This document shows positions 16,979 to 25,692 of a stretch of DNA of 64,000 nucleotides, one piece after another (position 1 is the first letter of the stretch; each line of letters begins with the position of its first letter). A program made the position numbers and the translations under genes. Origin of the DNA: Sphingorhabdus sp. M41 (GTDB lineage Bacteria; Pseudomonadota; Alphaproteobacteria; Sphingomonadales; Sphingomonadaceae); contig NZ_CP014545.1 of assembly GCF_001586275.1 (NCBI RefSeq), positions 2,692,501-2,756,500 on the forward strand, read 5' to 3'. The notes beneath the pieces are model-generated. The model was given only the letters and a program-made list of their open reading frames with translations, did no database searches and was not told where the DNA came from.

Positions 16979-18570
16979 GCGTTCATCCATTGGCGAATGA
17001 CCGAAGCCGATTCAGCAGGACTCGATTGTACTGTTGCGCCGATCTTCTTGAGAGCGGACAGTTTGATGCTCCCTTCGACCTGGGCAAGTTCAATCCCTTC
17101 TTCGAGCTGGTTCACTTCGGCAGTGCGATCGCGCGCATCGATCAGAGCGCTGTCGCCCGAAGTAGCGCCGCCATCAGGTTGGTGCGGGGTCAAATCGATC
17201 GGATCATTTGTCCTTCTCTCGGACAGCTCGAGCGCTGTGGTGACATTTTTTTTGCCGCGGACCATTCGCAGCGCGACCAGTCCAACTGCCGCAATGAGGA
17301 GCAATTTGCCGAAATCGAGCATCACACCTATTGGCAAGTTGTCGATCAGGCTTTCCGCAAGGCCGGGCTCTTCTTCAGGTGCGGCAAAGGGCATCGCTTC
17401 GATCACCACACTGTCACCGCGCTCTTCGTTAAAGCCGACGGCACTTTCAACCAATGACTGAAGACGTTGCTTGCGTTCCTGCGGCAAGGACTTCGTATCG
17501 AGCATGACCGCAACGGTAAGCCGGTTTATCGCGCCCGGAGCCCGGATGGTAACAGTATTGCGCGAACTATTCTGATAGACAGTATCTTCGCTGGTTTCAT
17601 TGCTGTTGGACAGTCGGCTATCACCGTCGCCGCCTTGCAGGTCGCCGCCATCGGGCAGCTGTTCGGATACTGTAGCCGCGCCGCCCGCTTGGGATTCGCG
17701 CGACTGGTCGCCTGCTTCCACTGAAATTTGGCGCTGGATAACTTGATTATCGGGATCGAAAGTCTGTGCTTCCTCGCGCTCTTGGTCGCGTTTTATGTCG
17801 GCCGTCACTTCCGCGCGGACTTTGCCGCGACCGACCAAGGGCTCGAGAAGCGATTCCACCTGGCTGCGGATGCGGTTTTCTACTTTCGTTTGCCGCTCGT
17901 CCGCCATGCTCGAACCAGCCGAACCGGCTTCACCGGCCCGAGCAAGCAATGCGCCGTTCTGGTCGACCACGGAAATGGCGTCAGGTGACAGTTCGGGTAC
18001 AGAAGCGGCGACCAGATACCGGATCGCGTCAACATTCTCTGCCGAGAGTCTACCAGCGGTTTTGACGGTCACCGCCGCGCTGGCCTTGCGTTGTTCGGCC
18101 GCGAATAAGGCGCGTTCGGGCATCACAATGTGAACGCGTGCGCTCGAAATGTTTCTCACCGTGGCAATCGAGCGCGCCAGCTCGCCCTGGATTGCGCGGG
18201 TTTCATTCAAGCGTTCGCGCGCCGCGCTGATTCCGAAAGGCTGTTGCTCGTCGAGAACCTCGAAGCCGATCTTCCCGCCGAGCTGTTCACCGGCCATCGC
18301 CATTCGCAATTCGGCAATATGTTCACGCGGAACCATGACCGCCGTTCCGTCGGCCGTCAGTTCGAACGGGATGTCCTGTGTTTGCAGCTTTTCGACGATT
18401 GCCTGGGCAGAAGACGGTTCAAGATCGGTATACAGATAACCCATCTGCCCGCTAGCGCGCGATCCGACAGCAACGTAAGCGAGCGCGGCCATCAGCATCA
18501 CGGCTACTACTGCCATAATGATGAGGCGTCGCGAGCCGAACTGAGTGGTAAAATTCCTTAGACCTTCCAA
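16975..18570 (-). CDS. fliF: flagellar MS-ring protein FliF
   Basis: 531 residues. The start is a TTG at 18570 with GGGAGGG upstream. Two membrane helices lie near residues 17-37 (LIIMAVVAVMLMAALAYVAV) and about 425-445 (GVMLDFGKLLLIAAVGLVAL). The YscJ/FliF periplasmic domains include GYLYTDLEPSSAQAIVEKLQ and ERLNETRAIQGELARSIATV. The cytoplasmic FliG-binding C-terminus ends VIRQWMNA. The promoter motif at 18621 lies 51 bp upstream. Confidence 0.95.
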   Translation of the reverse strand: MEGLRNFTTQFGSRRLIIMAVVAVMLMAALAYVAVGSRASGQMGYLYTDLEPSSAQAIVEKLQTQDIPFELTADGTAVMVPREHIAELRMAMAGEQLGGKIGFEVLDEQQPFGISAARERLNETRAIQGELARSIATVRNISSARVHIVMPERALFAAEQRKASAAVTVKTAGRLSAENVDAIRYLVAASVPELSPDAISVVDQNGALLARAGEAGSAGSSMADERQTKVENRIRSQVESLLEPLVGRGKVRAEVTADIKRDQEREEAQTFDPDNQVIQRQISVEAGDQSRESQAGGAATVSEQLPDGGDLQGGDGDSRLSNSNETSEDTVYQNSSRNTVTIRAPGAINRLTVAVMLDTKSLPQERKQRLQSLVESAVGFNEERGDSVVIEAMPFAAPEEEPGLAESLIDNLPIGVMLDFGKLLLIAAVGLVALRMVRGKKNVTTALELSERRTNDPIDLTPHQPDGGATSGDSALIDARDRTAEVNQLEEGIELAQVEGSIKLSALKKIGATVQSSPAESASVIRQWMNA

Positions 18571-18620
18571 CTTGCCCTCCCAAGGCGCTTAGATATTCAT
18601 GAGGAATATCCCCGCGATTT

Positions 18621-18630
18621 CATTATAGGA
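18621..18630 (-). promoter_or_regulatory. fliF operon promoter, one-sided TCCTATAATG motif
   Basis: Minus-strand TCCTATAATGAAAT lies 51 bp upstream of fliF and is identical over TCCTATAATGAAA to the flagellin site at 9091. It sits in the 200-bp space between fliH and fliF, which otherwise holds no gene I can support. Confidence 0.6.
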
Positions 18631-18640
18631 CAGGTTGAGG

Positions 18641-18655
18641 CGGCAGGTTTTGCCG
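18641..18655. promoter_or_regulatory. inverted repeat CGGCA-N5-TGCCG upstream of fliF
   Basis: CGGCAGGTTTTGCCG is a 15-bp inverted repeat located 10 bp upstream of the TCCTATAATG element, around the usual -35 region. It is a candidate activator site, comparable with the CGGCAA/TTGCCG repeat at 6301. Confidence 0.4.
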
Positions 18656-18770
18656 GGGCGGAAATTTTTGCCGCATCGGCTGACTTTGTCGGATATTCAT
18701 GCAACTTGGGTGAAAGCGAGGCCGAGAGCGCCTCGCATTTGACCGCATGCAGAATAACGCCCGAACGCAT

Positions 18771-19400
18771 TCATGGTTCGCGCATTTGCTCCATCTCGGC
18801 TTCGATCGCGGCCTTGCGAGCCGCCGCATCGAGGATCATGGCACCGCAATCCCATTCCAGCGCGGCATCACCGTGTTCGATCTTTGCATCGCCGACAACA
18901 TGTAAATTGAGATTGCGCCGATCCTCGTTCTGGCGCGCGGCGATACGCAATTCTACTTCATCGCTCAGGTCGGGATGGACCCGCACGGTAATCTCGCTGC
19001 CTCGCGTAATTTCCAGCAGGATCTTTCCGATGGCTAAGTCAATCGCCTGCCCCGGATCCGCCTCAATCGCTCGCCCAGCGAGCAATTCCGCAGCGGCAAG
19101 ACCCAGTTCGGCCGCTTGTTGCGTTATGGTGTGCAAGATTCGTTCGCGGTCATCCTGCTCGATCTCAATTCCCGCTTGAAGCGCGTCGATCGCGGCCAGG
19201 ATCGCTTCGTCGCGGTCTTGTCGTGCGTGGGTCAATCCGGCCTCGAATCCTTCGCTTCTTGCGCGGGCGATTTCGCGTTCCCGGTCCTCCGACAGCGCCG
19301 CAAGTTCCGTTCGCAAAGCCTGCGCATCGAGCGCAAAGTCTGCAATATTCACGTCTGAGGATGAGAAACAGCGATCGAATGAATATGCTTGGATGCTCAT
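18771..19400 (-). CDS. fliH: flagellar export regulator FliH
   Basis: 209 residues. FliH binds and restrains the export ATPase FliI. The N-terminal half is a charged helix with the GxxxG/Ax3 pattern (EREIARARSEGFEAGLTHAR). The C-terminal domain has the FliH/YscL pattern (ITVRVHPDLSDEVELRIAAR, then ALEWDCGAMILDAAARKAAI). It lies 3 bp after fliG. No fliI or fliJ follows. Caulobacter calls this gene flbE. Confidence 0.85.
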   Translation of the reverse strand: MSIQAYSFDRCFSSSDVNIADFALDAQALRTELAALSEDREREIARARSEGFEAGLTHARQDRDEAILAAIDALQAGIEIEQDDRERILHTITQQAAELGLAAAELLAGRAIEADPGQAIDLAIGKILLEITRGSEITVRVHPDLSDEVELRIAARQNEDRRNLNLHVVGDAKIEHGDAALEWDCGAMILDAAARKAAIEAEMEQMREP

Positions 19401-19403
19401 GGC

Positions 19404-20441
19404 CTAGTAAACCATCGCGTCGTCGGATTTTGGATCGACGAGCACGATTTCTCCGCGGTCAGCCAGATTCTTGGCCAGGCGGATCAGTTCACTCTGAGCC
19501 TCGTCGCATTCGCGCGCGCGCACCGGTCCCATCGATTCCATCTCGTCCCGCAGCAACTTGGCCGCGCGGTCGGTGAGCGCTCCAAAAAACACCTCCTTGA
19601 TATTTTCGGGTGCGGCCTTGAGAGCGAGCGCCATGATCCGCTTGTCGGCTTGACGAACGACGACCGCCACCGATGCCGGGAGCAGATTGGCAAGATCTTC
19701 GAAAGTGAACATCAATTGCCGGATCCGGTCCGCTGAATCGGGTATTTTTGCTTCCAGCGCGGTCAGCATCGTTTCTTCGGTCTGGCGGTCCATTGCGTTG
19801 AAAATATCCGCCATGCTTTCATGGGGATCGCGCTTCTGCGTGCGAGACAGATTGCTCATGAACTCGTGCTTCAGAGTATCCTCGATTTGAGTAATTATTT
19901 CCTTCTGTACATTGTCCATCCGCAACATTCTCTGGATCACATCGACCGACATCGTGCCGGGCAATTCGGAAATCACCCGCGCTGCATGTTCGGGTTTCAG
20001 GCGCGATAGGATCACGGCTACCGTTTGCGGATATTCGTTGCGGAGATAGGCTGCGAGTACCGTCTCGTTGACATTGGAAAGCTTGTCCCACATCGTGCGA
20101 CCGGATGGGCCCCTTATGTCTTCCATGATCTCGCGTACGCGGTCGTCAGGCATCATTCCGATAAGCAGTCGTTCGGTGGATTCGTAACTACCGTGAAGCG
20201 AGGCCATACTGGCAACTTCACCGGTGAAATGGACCAGCAGATATTCCGCCACCGCTGCCGGAATCCGTCCCAGCTGCGCAATCGCGGCGGAGAGCTCCTT
20301 TATTTCCTCGGTCGATAGATGCTCCCAAATCGGACCACCATGTTCTTTCCCCAGCGCCAGCATTAATGCGGCCGCCCGCTGCGGGCCGTTGAATTTCTTC
20401 ATTTCGGGCGGTTCGCCCAATGTTGCAGTGTCGACAGTCAT
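19404..20441 (-). CDS. fliG: flagellar motor switch protein FliG
   Basis: 345 residues. The ATG at 20441 was chosen because AAGGGG lies 5 bp upstream. FliG is the C-ring rotor protein that contacts MotA. The N-domain has GPQRAAALMLALGKEHGGPI. The middle domain has NEYPQTVAVILSRLKPEHAA and RVISELPGTMSVDVIQRMLR. The C-terminal domain carries the charged torque helix (DKRIMALALKAAPENIKEVF, ALTDRAAKLLRDEMESMGPV). Probably transcribed from the palindrome at 20493. Confidence 0.95.
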   Translation of the reverse strand: MTVDTATLGEPPEMKKFNGPQRAAALMLALGKEHGGPIWEHLSTEEIKELSAAIAQLGRIPAAVAEYLLVHFTGEVASMASLHGSYESTERLLIGMMPDDRVREIMEDIRGPSGRTMWDKLSNVNETVLAAYLRNEYPQTVAVILSRLKPEHAARVISELPGTMSVDVIQRMLRMDNVQKEIITQIEDTLKHEFMSNLSRTQKRDPHESMADIFNAMDRQTEETMLTALEAKIPDSADRIRQLMFTFEDLANLLPASVAVVVRQADKRIMALALKAAPENIKEVFFGALTDRAAKLLRDEMESMGPVRARECDEAQSELIRLAKNLADRGEIVLVDPKSDDAMVY

Positions 20442-20492
20442 GCAAGCCCCTTCAAAAACGGTCCGTGTAGCCGCCCGCACCGGCAGCTTTCG

Positions 20493-20505
20493 TCCTATTA
20501 TAGAA
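20493..20505. promoter_or_regulatory. divergent flagellar promoter palindrome (fliG / FlaEY-like gene)
   Basis: TCCTATTATAGAA lies 52 bp from the fliG start (minus, TATAAT) and 40 bp from the start at 20545 (plus, TATTAT). Confidence 0.6.
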
Positions 20506-20544
20506 TGGAGATCGACCCGGCGGGGCCGCAGCAGGGACAAAAAG

Positions 20545-23241
20545 ATGAATTTGACAAATGGGTTGATCGGGCTGGGACTGCTGACCGGTAATGGCAGCCT
20601 GTTGGCGCTCGGTCAGACTGGCACGATAGAAACAAGAGCCATGCGCGATGCCAAAAAGGCGTTCAATCTTGCTCCCACTACACCGCCCTGGGCGGGCACA
20701 AGCAAGAATGCACCGGTGTCCGTCCGGGTTTCGCAGATAATGAAACTGGCGAGCCTGATCGACAGCGGCCAGAGTGGATCCAAAACCTTGCCCGAGGACG
20801 TGCAGACGAGTTTTGTCGCGTTCAAGGCCCTCGATCGGCTCAAGCTGCTGGCAGACGCGGCCATGAAGGCTGAAAGCGGCGCTGTCCGGGGCAAGCTCGA
20901 CGCGGCCTTCCAGCGTGGCCTGGTCGATCTGAAGACATATCTATCCGATGCCCCGTCGGACAAGGTGACGCTGGCGTTCGGCCAGGTCCAGCGGCGCTTC
21001 GAGACGCTCAAGATCGATGCCCCGCCGCTGTTCGAAACATTGGGCAAGGGACTGAGCAAAACGCGCGACGCGCCGCTGGCGGATCTCACCGGGCAGGAGG
21101 TTTTCACGCTTTCCATTACCAGAGGTACCCAATCGTCGCAGTTGCGCGTGGATCTGGCTGCCGGTCCGCAGCCGCCGACGCTTGATTCTGTTGCCGACCT
21201 GATCAACGCCACCATCGCCAATGTGAAGATGACCCTGCCCGACGGCTCGATCGCCTTGGATGAGAACGGCGAAGAACGGCGCAAATGGGAAACCGCATTC
21301 ATAGTCACCAAGGAAACGGGAAGTTGGGGGCTCAAAATCACCACGCCGGGCGGCGAACAGGTCAGCATGGATCAGGAGAATTCCGGCGACAGTCTGGTTC
21401 TGGCCGCCGGTCTTTCCCGTTCTGGCAGCGCTGAGGGGACGCGCGTCATGCGGCTGGACAATCCGGTCGCGCTGGACACGCGCATGACCATCGCAAGCCT
21501 GTCTGCCATCGACAGCCGAGCGACGGCACTGGCAGTAATCGAAGGCAGCGAACGTGTTACCGTACCTGGCGTGGAACCAGCCCCAACGACGGTCGCGGCG
21601 GCATTCTCGGTCAATGCGGTGGTCACGGCAAACGATGGTGGCACCTATCTGATCGGAACGACAGAAGGCGAGATAGGCACCAACCGGCTGGCGGGCGAAC
21701 GCGATCTCGTGCTCACCCGGCTCAGCAGCGAAGGGGCGATCGTCTGGCAGAAGACGCTGGGAACGAAAGCCGATGTCACCGGTGCCGCAATCAGTTTGGC
21801 GCCGAATGGCGACATAGTGATTGCCGGCACGGCTCGTGGCAATGTCGATGGGACCGAAAGCGATGGCGACATGCTCGTCGCGCGCTTTAACTCTGCCGGG
21901 CGCGAGCTGTCGACCACGTTGATTCGCGCGATCGGCCAGGATGCCGCGCATGCCCTGACCGTCGGCAACGATGGCTCCATCTATGTCGCCGGGCAAACTC
22001 ACTCAGGCGCTGACGCGACGATCATCCGGATCGATCCCAACGGCGTGTCCCGAGAGCGGCGATTGATTGACAGCAACGGCAATGACAAGATCTCCGCTCT
22101 AGCTATTGCAGGCGATGGCTCTCTGCTCGCCCTGACCCGTGAGGGAAGCGAAACATTCGTGCGCAAATTGGCTGCGCAGGATCTGACCGCAGAGCTCGGC
22201 GTCTACGCACTGGGCGATGTCGATGCACGAGTGCTCGCCATAAGCGATGACGGCCGGATTGCGGTCGGCGGGGCGACGACAGCAGCCATCAATGGCGTAC
22301 AAGCCAATTCCTTAAGTGGCGGGCGCGACGGTTTCGTCGCCCGGATCGAAGCGGACATGTCGGCCGCGCGAATTTCCTATATTGGAACTGCGGCCGACGA
22401 TCAGGTGGATAGCCTGACCTTTCTCAATGGTGATGTTTATGCAGGCGGGCGGACCACCGGCGATCTCGCCGGCCCACGGGCTGGCAGCATCGACGGTTAT
22501 GTCGCGCGTCTCGACAGCGCATCGGGCGCGGTCGCCAGTCGCCACCAGGTCGGACTGGCCTTTCACCAAACCGGACCGCTGCATATCGCGGCGGCACCGG
22601 GGGGCGACAATGCTCTGGGCGCGCTGGGCCTGCAACGCGGGATTGTCAGCGGGCGCGGTCCCGCCGAACTGATTCTGAAAACCGGTTTAAAAGGTGGCGA
22701 AAGCTTCCGAATTGCCGCGGGTGACGGGACGGCACGCCGGATCGAGATTGATACGAATGAGACGATGCAAAGTCTCGCCGACAAACTGCGCGCGGTGCTT
22801 GGCAGCAATGCTACGGTTACGACACCCAATACTGCGGCTGGACTTGGGCTGACGATAACCCCCCGCGCAGGGATGGAACTGACGCTTTTTAATGGGCCAG
22901 AGGGACGCGACGCGCTCTACAAGCTCGGGCTCGATCCCGGGTTGATCAAGGCCGATGCCGTGCGAACCGACAATGCACCCAAGATCAAGCCTGGCGGAAA
23001 TTTCAGCCTGAAGCTCGATACAGTTTTTGATCTATCGACCAAGGACGGCGCCGCTCGGGGGGCGGAAATTCTCGACAACGCCATCTCGATGACCAAGACC
23101 GCTTATCGCAGCCTATATTGGGATGATTTCAAAGCCCGGCTCGCAGAAGGCGGGCCTGCAGTGGGCGGCGGTTCGGTTTCGCCATATCTGTCGGCCCAGC
23201 TTGGCCGGTACCAGGACGCGCTGCAGCGGCTGGGTGGATAA
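20545..23241 (+). CDS. large flagellar-locus beta-propeller protein, FlaEY-like
   Basis: 898 residues; ATG at 20545 after CAGGGA. No classical signal peptide. The N-terminal helical region is followed by two segments resembling the flagellin-hook IN motif (about 185-225, VFTLSITRGTQSSQLRVDLA; about 719-753, ESFRIAAGDGTARRIEIDTN). Between them (about 355-680) is a run of SBBP-like propeller repeats (ISLAPNGDIVIAGTARGNVD, LTVGNDGSIYVAGQTHSGAD). The C-terminus is helical (KTAYRSLYWDDFKARLAEGG). Caulobacter FlaEY, a large flagellin-associated protein, is the closest family I recall; this rests on memory. It is followed at 24 bp by flgB. Possibly an exported hook-filament factor. Confidence 0.6.
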   Translation: MNLTNGLIGLGLLTGNGSLLALGQTGTIETRAMRDAKKAFNLAPTTPPWAGTSKNAPVSVRVSQIMKLASLIDSGQSGSKTLPEDVQTSFVAFKALDRLKLLADAAMKAESGAVRGKLDAAFQRGLVDLKTYLSDAPSDKVTLAFGQVQRRFETLKIDAPPLFETLGKGLSKTRDAPLADLTGQEVFTLSITRGTQSSQLRVDLAAGPQPPTLDSVADLINATIANVKMTLPDGSIALDENGEERRKWETAFIVTKETGSWGLKITTPGGEQVSMDQENSGDSLVLAAGLSRSGSAEGTRVMRLDNPVALDTRMTIASLSAIDSRATALAVIEGSERVTVPGVEPAPTTVAAAFSVNAVVTANDGGTYLIGTTEGEIGTNRLAGERDLVLTRLSSEGAIVWQKTLGTKADVTGAAISLAPNGDIVIAGTARGNVDGTESDGDMLVARFNSAGRELSTTLIRAIGQDAAHALTVGNDGSIYVAGQTHSGADATIIRIDPNGVSRERRLIDSNGNDKISALAIAGDGSLLALTREGSETFVRKLAAQDLTAELGVYALGDVDARVLAISDDGRIAVGGATTAAINGVQANSLSGGRDGFVARIEADMSAARISYIGTAADDQVDSLTFLNGDVYAGGRTTGDLAGPRAGSIDGYVARLDSASGAVASRHQVGLAFHQTGPLHIAAAPGGDNALGALGLQRGIVSGRGPAELILKTGLKGGESFRIAAGDGTARRIEIDTNETMQSLADKLRAVLGSNATVTTPNTAAGLGLTITPRAGMELTLFNGPEGRDALYKLGLDPGLIKADAVRTDNAPKIKPGGNFSLKLDTVFDLSTKDGAARGAEILDNAISMTKTAYRSLYWDDFKARLAEGGPAVGGGSVSPYLSAQLGRYQDALQRLGG

Positions 23242-23265
23242 TATGTCAAACAAGGAGATTTTTGC

Positions 23266-23670
23266 ATGACCAATCTCGTCGCCGGCCTCGTTGCCGGTAT
23301 GAAACATCTTGCACAGCGCCAAAATGTGGTGGCTCGTAATATCGCCAATGCCGATACGGCCGGCTACAAGGCGCGCGAGCTTGAAAAACCGGACTTTGCC
23401 GCCGCCTTAGGCAAGGCCGGATCTACCGGCATTGCCAAGCCGCGCGTTACGATCAGTCCGGCAATGCAGGCGATTGGCGCGCGTGGCCCCATACTGGCGG
23501 GGTCGATGATCCTCGACCAGAATGTAAGCGAAACCAAGCCCGACGGGAATAATGTGACGCTGGAAGACCAGGTGATGAAGCTCGGAACGATCCAGGCAGA
23601 CTTCACCGCATTGACCGGCCTCTACAAGAAGCAGATGCAGCTGATGCGGATCGCCACGCGCGGCAACTAG
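23266..23670 (+). CDS. flgB: flagellar basal-body rod protein FlgB
   Basis: 134 residues; FlgB is a proximal rod subunit. The rod signature is present (QRQNVVARNIANADTAGYKA, residues about 18-37). The C-terminal half has NNVTLEDQVMKLGTIQADFT and LTGLYKKQMQLMRIATRG, typical of FlgB. AAGGAG precedes the ATG. It is separated from flgC-fliE, its usual partners, by about 5 kb, and is instead cotranscribed with the FlaEY-like gene. Confidence 0.9.
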   Translation: MTNLVAGLVAGMKHLAQRQNVVARNIANADTAGYKARELEKPDFAAALGKAGSTGIAKPRVTISPAMQAIGARGPILAGSMILDQNVSETKPDGNNVTLEDQVMKLGTIQADFTALTGLYKKQMQLMRIATRGN

Positions 23671-23730
23671 ACCGCATTCGATCCAGCAACGCACCGAATA
23701 TCATGCGCGCGGACGCGCACTCTGCGGATA

Positions 23731-24165
23731 TCAGAATGCCGTGTTGATGGAAATCGGTCCGGTGCGATCGGAATGGTTGATTGTGCCGGTGGAATGATAA
23801 GAAACTCCGCCATTGCCCGAAGCGCGTTTGGCTTCCCGTGTCAAAGCGTCGAGAAGCTCGCCAGACAATTCCAGCTGTCTTTTCAGTATCTCTGCATTGG
23901 CTGAAGCGACGCGGTTCAGTTCGCTGATCACGTCAAACAGCTGCGCCCCTTCTTCGGGCGACAACCGCTCGTCCCAGCCGGTCTGTTCGCGGTTTAGCCG
24001 GGCGATCTCGACTTCGAGCTGTCCAACCAGCGTTTGCTTGGCTTTCCCCAGGGCCATGTGATCGGCGAGTTGGGCCGTCAGCGCCAGTTGCTGGGTTTCG
24101 TCCGCCATGATTTGGGTCAGCGATCTCGCCAGATCGAGCAACCTGACAAATGATAAATTATTCAT
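23731..24165 (-). CDS. flgN: FlgN-like hook-junction export chaperone
   Basis: 144 residues, mostly helical (residues 5-115). SLTQIMADETQQLALTAQLA and KAKQTLVGQLEVEIARLNRE have the FlgN pattern. The C-terminal 30 residues are polar and Gly/Ser/Thr-rich (SYHSTGTINHSDRTGPISIN). FlgN escorts FlgK and FlgL to the export gate. It comes last in flgI-flgJ-flgN, the usual order. Its start abuts the flgJ stop. Confidence 0.72.
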   Translation of the reverse strand: MNNLSFVRLLDLARSLTQIMADETQQLALTAQLADHMALGKAKQTLVGQLEVEIARLNREQTGWDERLSPEEGAQLFDVISELNRVASANAEILKRQLELSGELLDALTREAKRASGNGGVSYHSTGTINHSDRTGPISINTAF

Positions 24166-24482
24166 TATTCACCTCCCTGCAAGCGGATCATCTGCTCGAG
24201 CACGGCCGGCGCCAGGCCGATTCCGCCACGCTCTGCCATCAGGGAGCCGATCTTTTCCGCCATGATCCCGCGAAACATGGCTTCTCCCTGGCCGCCGGAA
24301 AACTCCGGGGACTGTTCAACGCTTTCCAACATGATCTTGGCCATCTGCCCCATGAACACGCCTTCGAATTCGCGCGCTGTAGCGGCCATGTCCGCAGCGG
24401 TCCGTTTTTCAGACGCAGCTGGCAGGGGTGGCTGGCTGCGGGCAACTGCGACCGGCAGCAGCGGCTGAGACGGATCGCTCAT
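24165..24482 (-). CDS. flgJ: rod-binding protein FlgJ (N-terminal domain only)
   Basis: 105 residues, matching the rod-capping domain: AREFEGVFMGQMAKIMLESV, GQGEAMFRGIMAEKIGSLMA, LAPAVLEQMIRLQGG. It lacks the C-terminal muramidase domain of enterobacterial FlgJ, which is normal for alphaproteobacteria. A separate lytic enzyme must open the peptidoglycan. The start overlaps the flgI stop (ATGA). Confidence 0.88.
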   Translation of the reverse strand: MSDPSQPLLPVAVARSQPPLPAASEKRTAADMAATAREFEGVFMGQMAKIMLESVEQSPEFSGGQGEAMFRGIMAEKIGSLMAERGGIGLAPAVLEQMIRLQGGE

Positions 24483-25609
24483 TGAACCATCACTTCCGCT
24501 TGAAGGGCACCGGACGTCTTAAGGGCCTGGATTATGGTGATCAGGTCCCGCGGCGATACACCCAATGCGTTCAGTCCTGCGATCAGCGATTGCAGCGACG
24601 CACCTTGGTCGATCATGGCGAGTGAAGCGGTGCTTCCATCGTCCACGGAGATATCGGTGCGCGGCACGACGACCGTTTCCCCATTGGAGAATGGTCCCGG
24701 TTGGGACGGGATGGGCTGTTCGACTATTGACACTGTTAGCCCACCCTGCGCGATTGCCACCGGGCTGATGCGGACGTCATTGGTCAGCACAACCGTACCC
24801 GATGCTTCATTGATGACGATCCGAGCAGGCTGTTCGACAGCCACGTTGAGATTTTCGATTCCCGAGATAAGATCCATGATCTGCCCCTGGCCGGTTGACA
24901 ACTGCACGGTCGCGGGATCAAGCGGGAGGGCCACACCGGGATAGCGGCCGTTGATAGCCTGCGCGATGCGCTGCGCTGTTGTGAAATCGGGATTTTTCAG
25001 TGCCAGTTTCATGTCGCCCGACTGATCGAGTGCGAACGGTACCTCACGTTCGATAATCGCTCCGCTGGCGATCCTGGCGGTTGTCGCAACGCCGCGGGTC
25101 ACGCTGGAGGCGGCGCCTTGCGCCTTGAAGCCGGAGATTGCCACCGGGCCTTGGGCTACCGCGTAGATCTGCCCATCAAGCGCACGCAGCGAACTGGCGA
25201 TGAGAATACCGCCTTGCAGACTGGTCGCATCCCCCATGGCTGAAACCTGCACATCAATGCGTGATCCTGTCCGAACAAAAGCAGGCATGGTTGCAGTAAT
25301 AGAAACCGCTGCGACGTTCTTGGTCCGAAGCTGCGTGTCGCGCACATTGATACCCATGCGTTCGAGCATCGACTGCATCGACTCCTCGGTGAATGGAATA
25401 TTGCGTGTCTTGTCGCCCGTTCCTGCCAGGCCAACCACCAGTCCATAACCGATGAGCATGTTTTCTCGTACATTCTGGAAATCGACGATGTCCTTGATTC
25501 GCGCCTGCTGCTGGGCCACGGCGGCATTTGGCAGGGTCAGTGCAGCGGCTGAAATCACCAGCGTCATGAAACGAAGTATCATTGATGCCGGGATAAATCT
25601 TGAAAGCAT
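24479..25609 (-). CDS. flgI: flagellar P-ring protein FlgI
   Basis: 376 residues with a signal peptide (about residues 10-32, MTLVISAAALTLPNAAVAQQ). FlgI forms the periplasmic P-ring. Family motifs: RIKDIVDFQNVRENMLIGYG, LVVGLAGTGDKTRNIPFTEE, IVINEASGTVVLTNDVRISP and LIAGLNALGVSPRDLITIIQ. The ATG at 25609 is preferred for GGA at proper spacing. First gene of flgI-flgJ-flgN, with the promoter palindrome 34 bp upstream. Confidence 0.96.
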   Translation of the reverse strand: MLSRFIPASMILRFMTLVISAAALTLPNAAVAQQQARIKDIVDFQNVRENMLIGYGLVVGLAGTGDKTRNIPFTEESMQSMLERMGINVRDTQLRTKNVAAVSITATMPAFVRTGSRIDVQVSAMGDATSLQGGILIASSLRALDGQIYAVAQGPVAISGFKAQGAASSVTRGVATTARIASGAIIEREVPFALDQSGDMKLALKNPDFTTAQRIAQAINGRYPGVALPLDPATVQLSTGQGQIMDLISGIENLNVAVEQPARIVINEASGTVVLTNDVRISPVAIAQGGLTVSIVEQPIPSQPGPFSNGETVVVPRTDISVDDGSTASLAMIDQGASLQSLIAGLNALGVSPRDLITIIQALKTSGALQAEVMVQ

Positions 25610-25642
25610 GGTGTGGGTCCAATTCCTATTGAGTGCACCGTG

Positions 25643-25655
25643 TCCTATTATAGGA
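25643..25655. promoter_or_regulatory. perfect divergent promoter palindrome (flgI / fliX)
   Basis: TCCTATTATAGGA is a perfect 6+1+6 palindrome, the most complete copy in the window. It lies 34 bp from flgI (minus) and 38 bp from fliX (plus). TATAAT on one strand and TATTAT on the other overlap, so polymerase could engage either way, but probably only one way at a time. Confidence 0.7.
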
Positions 25656-25692
25656 TCATGGCGACCTAAGTGGCGTGTGAAGGAGCAGCTTT

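Noticed and set aside
20941-22002. 353-codon minus-strand frame inside the FlaEY-like gene
   Set aside because: The composition is that of an antisense shadow; the plus-strand protein has clear repeats.
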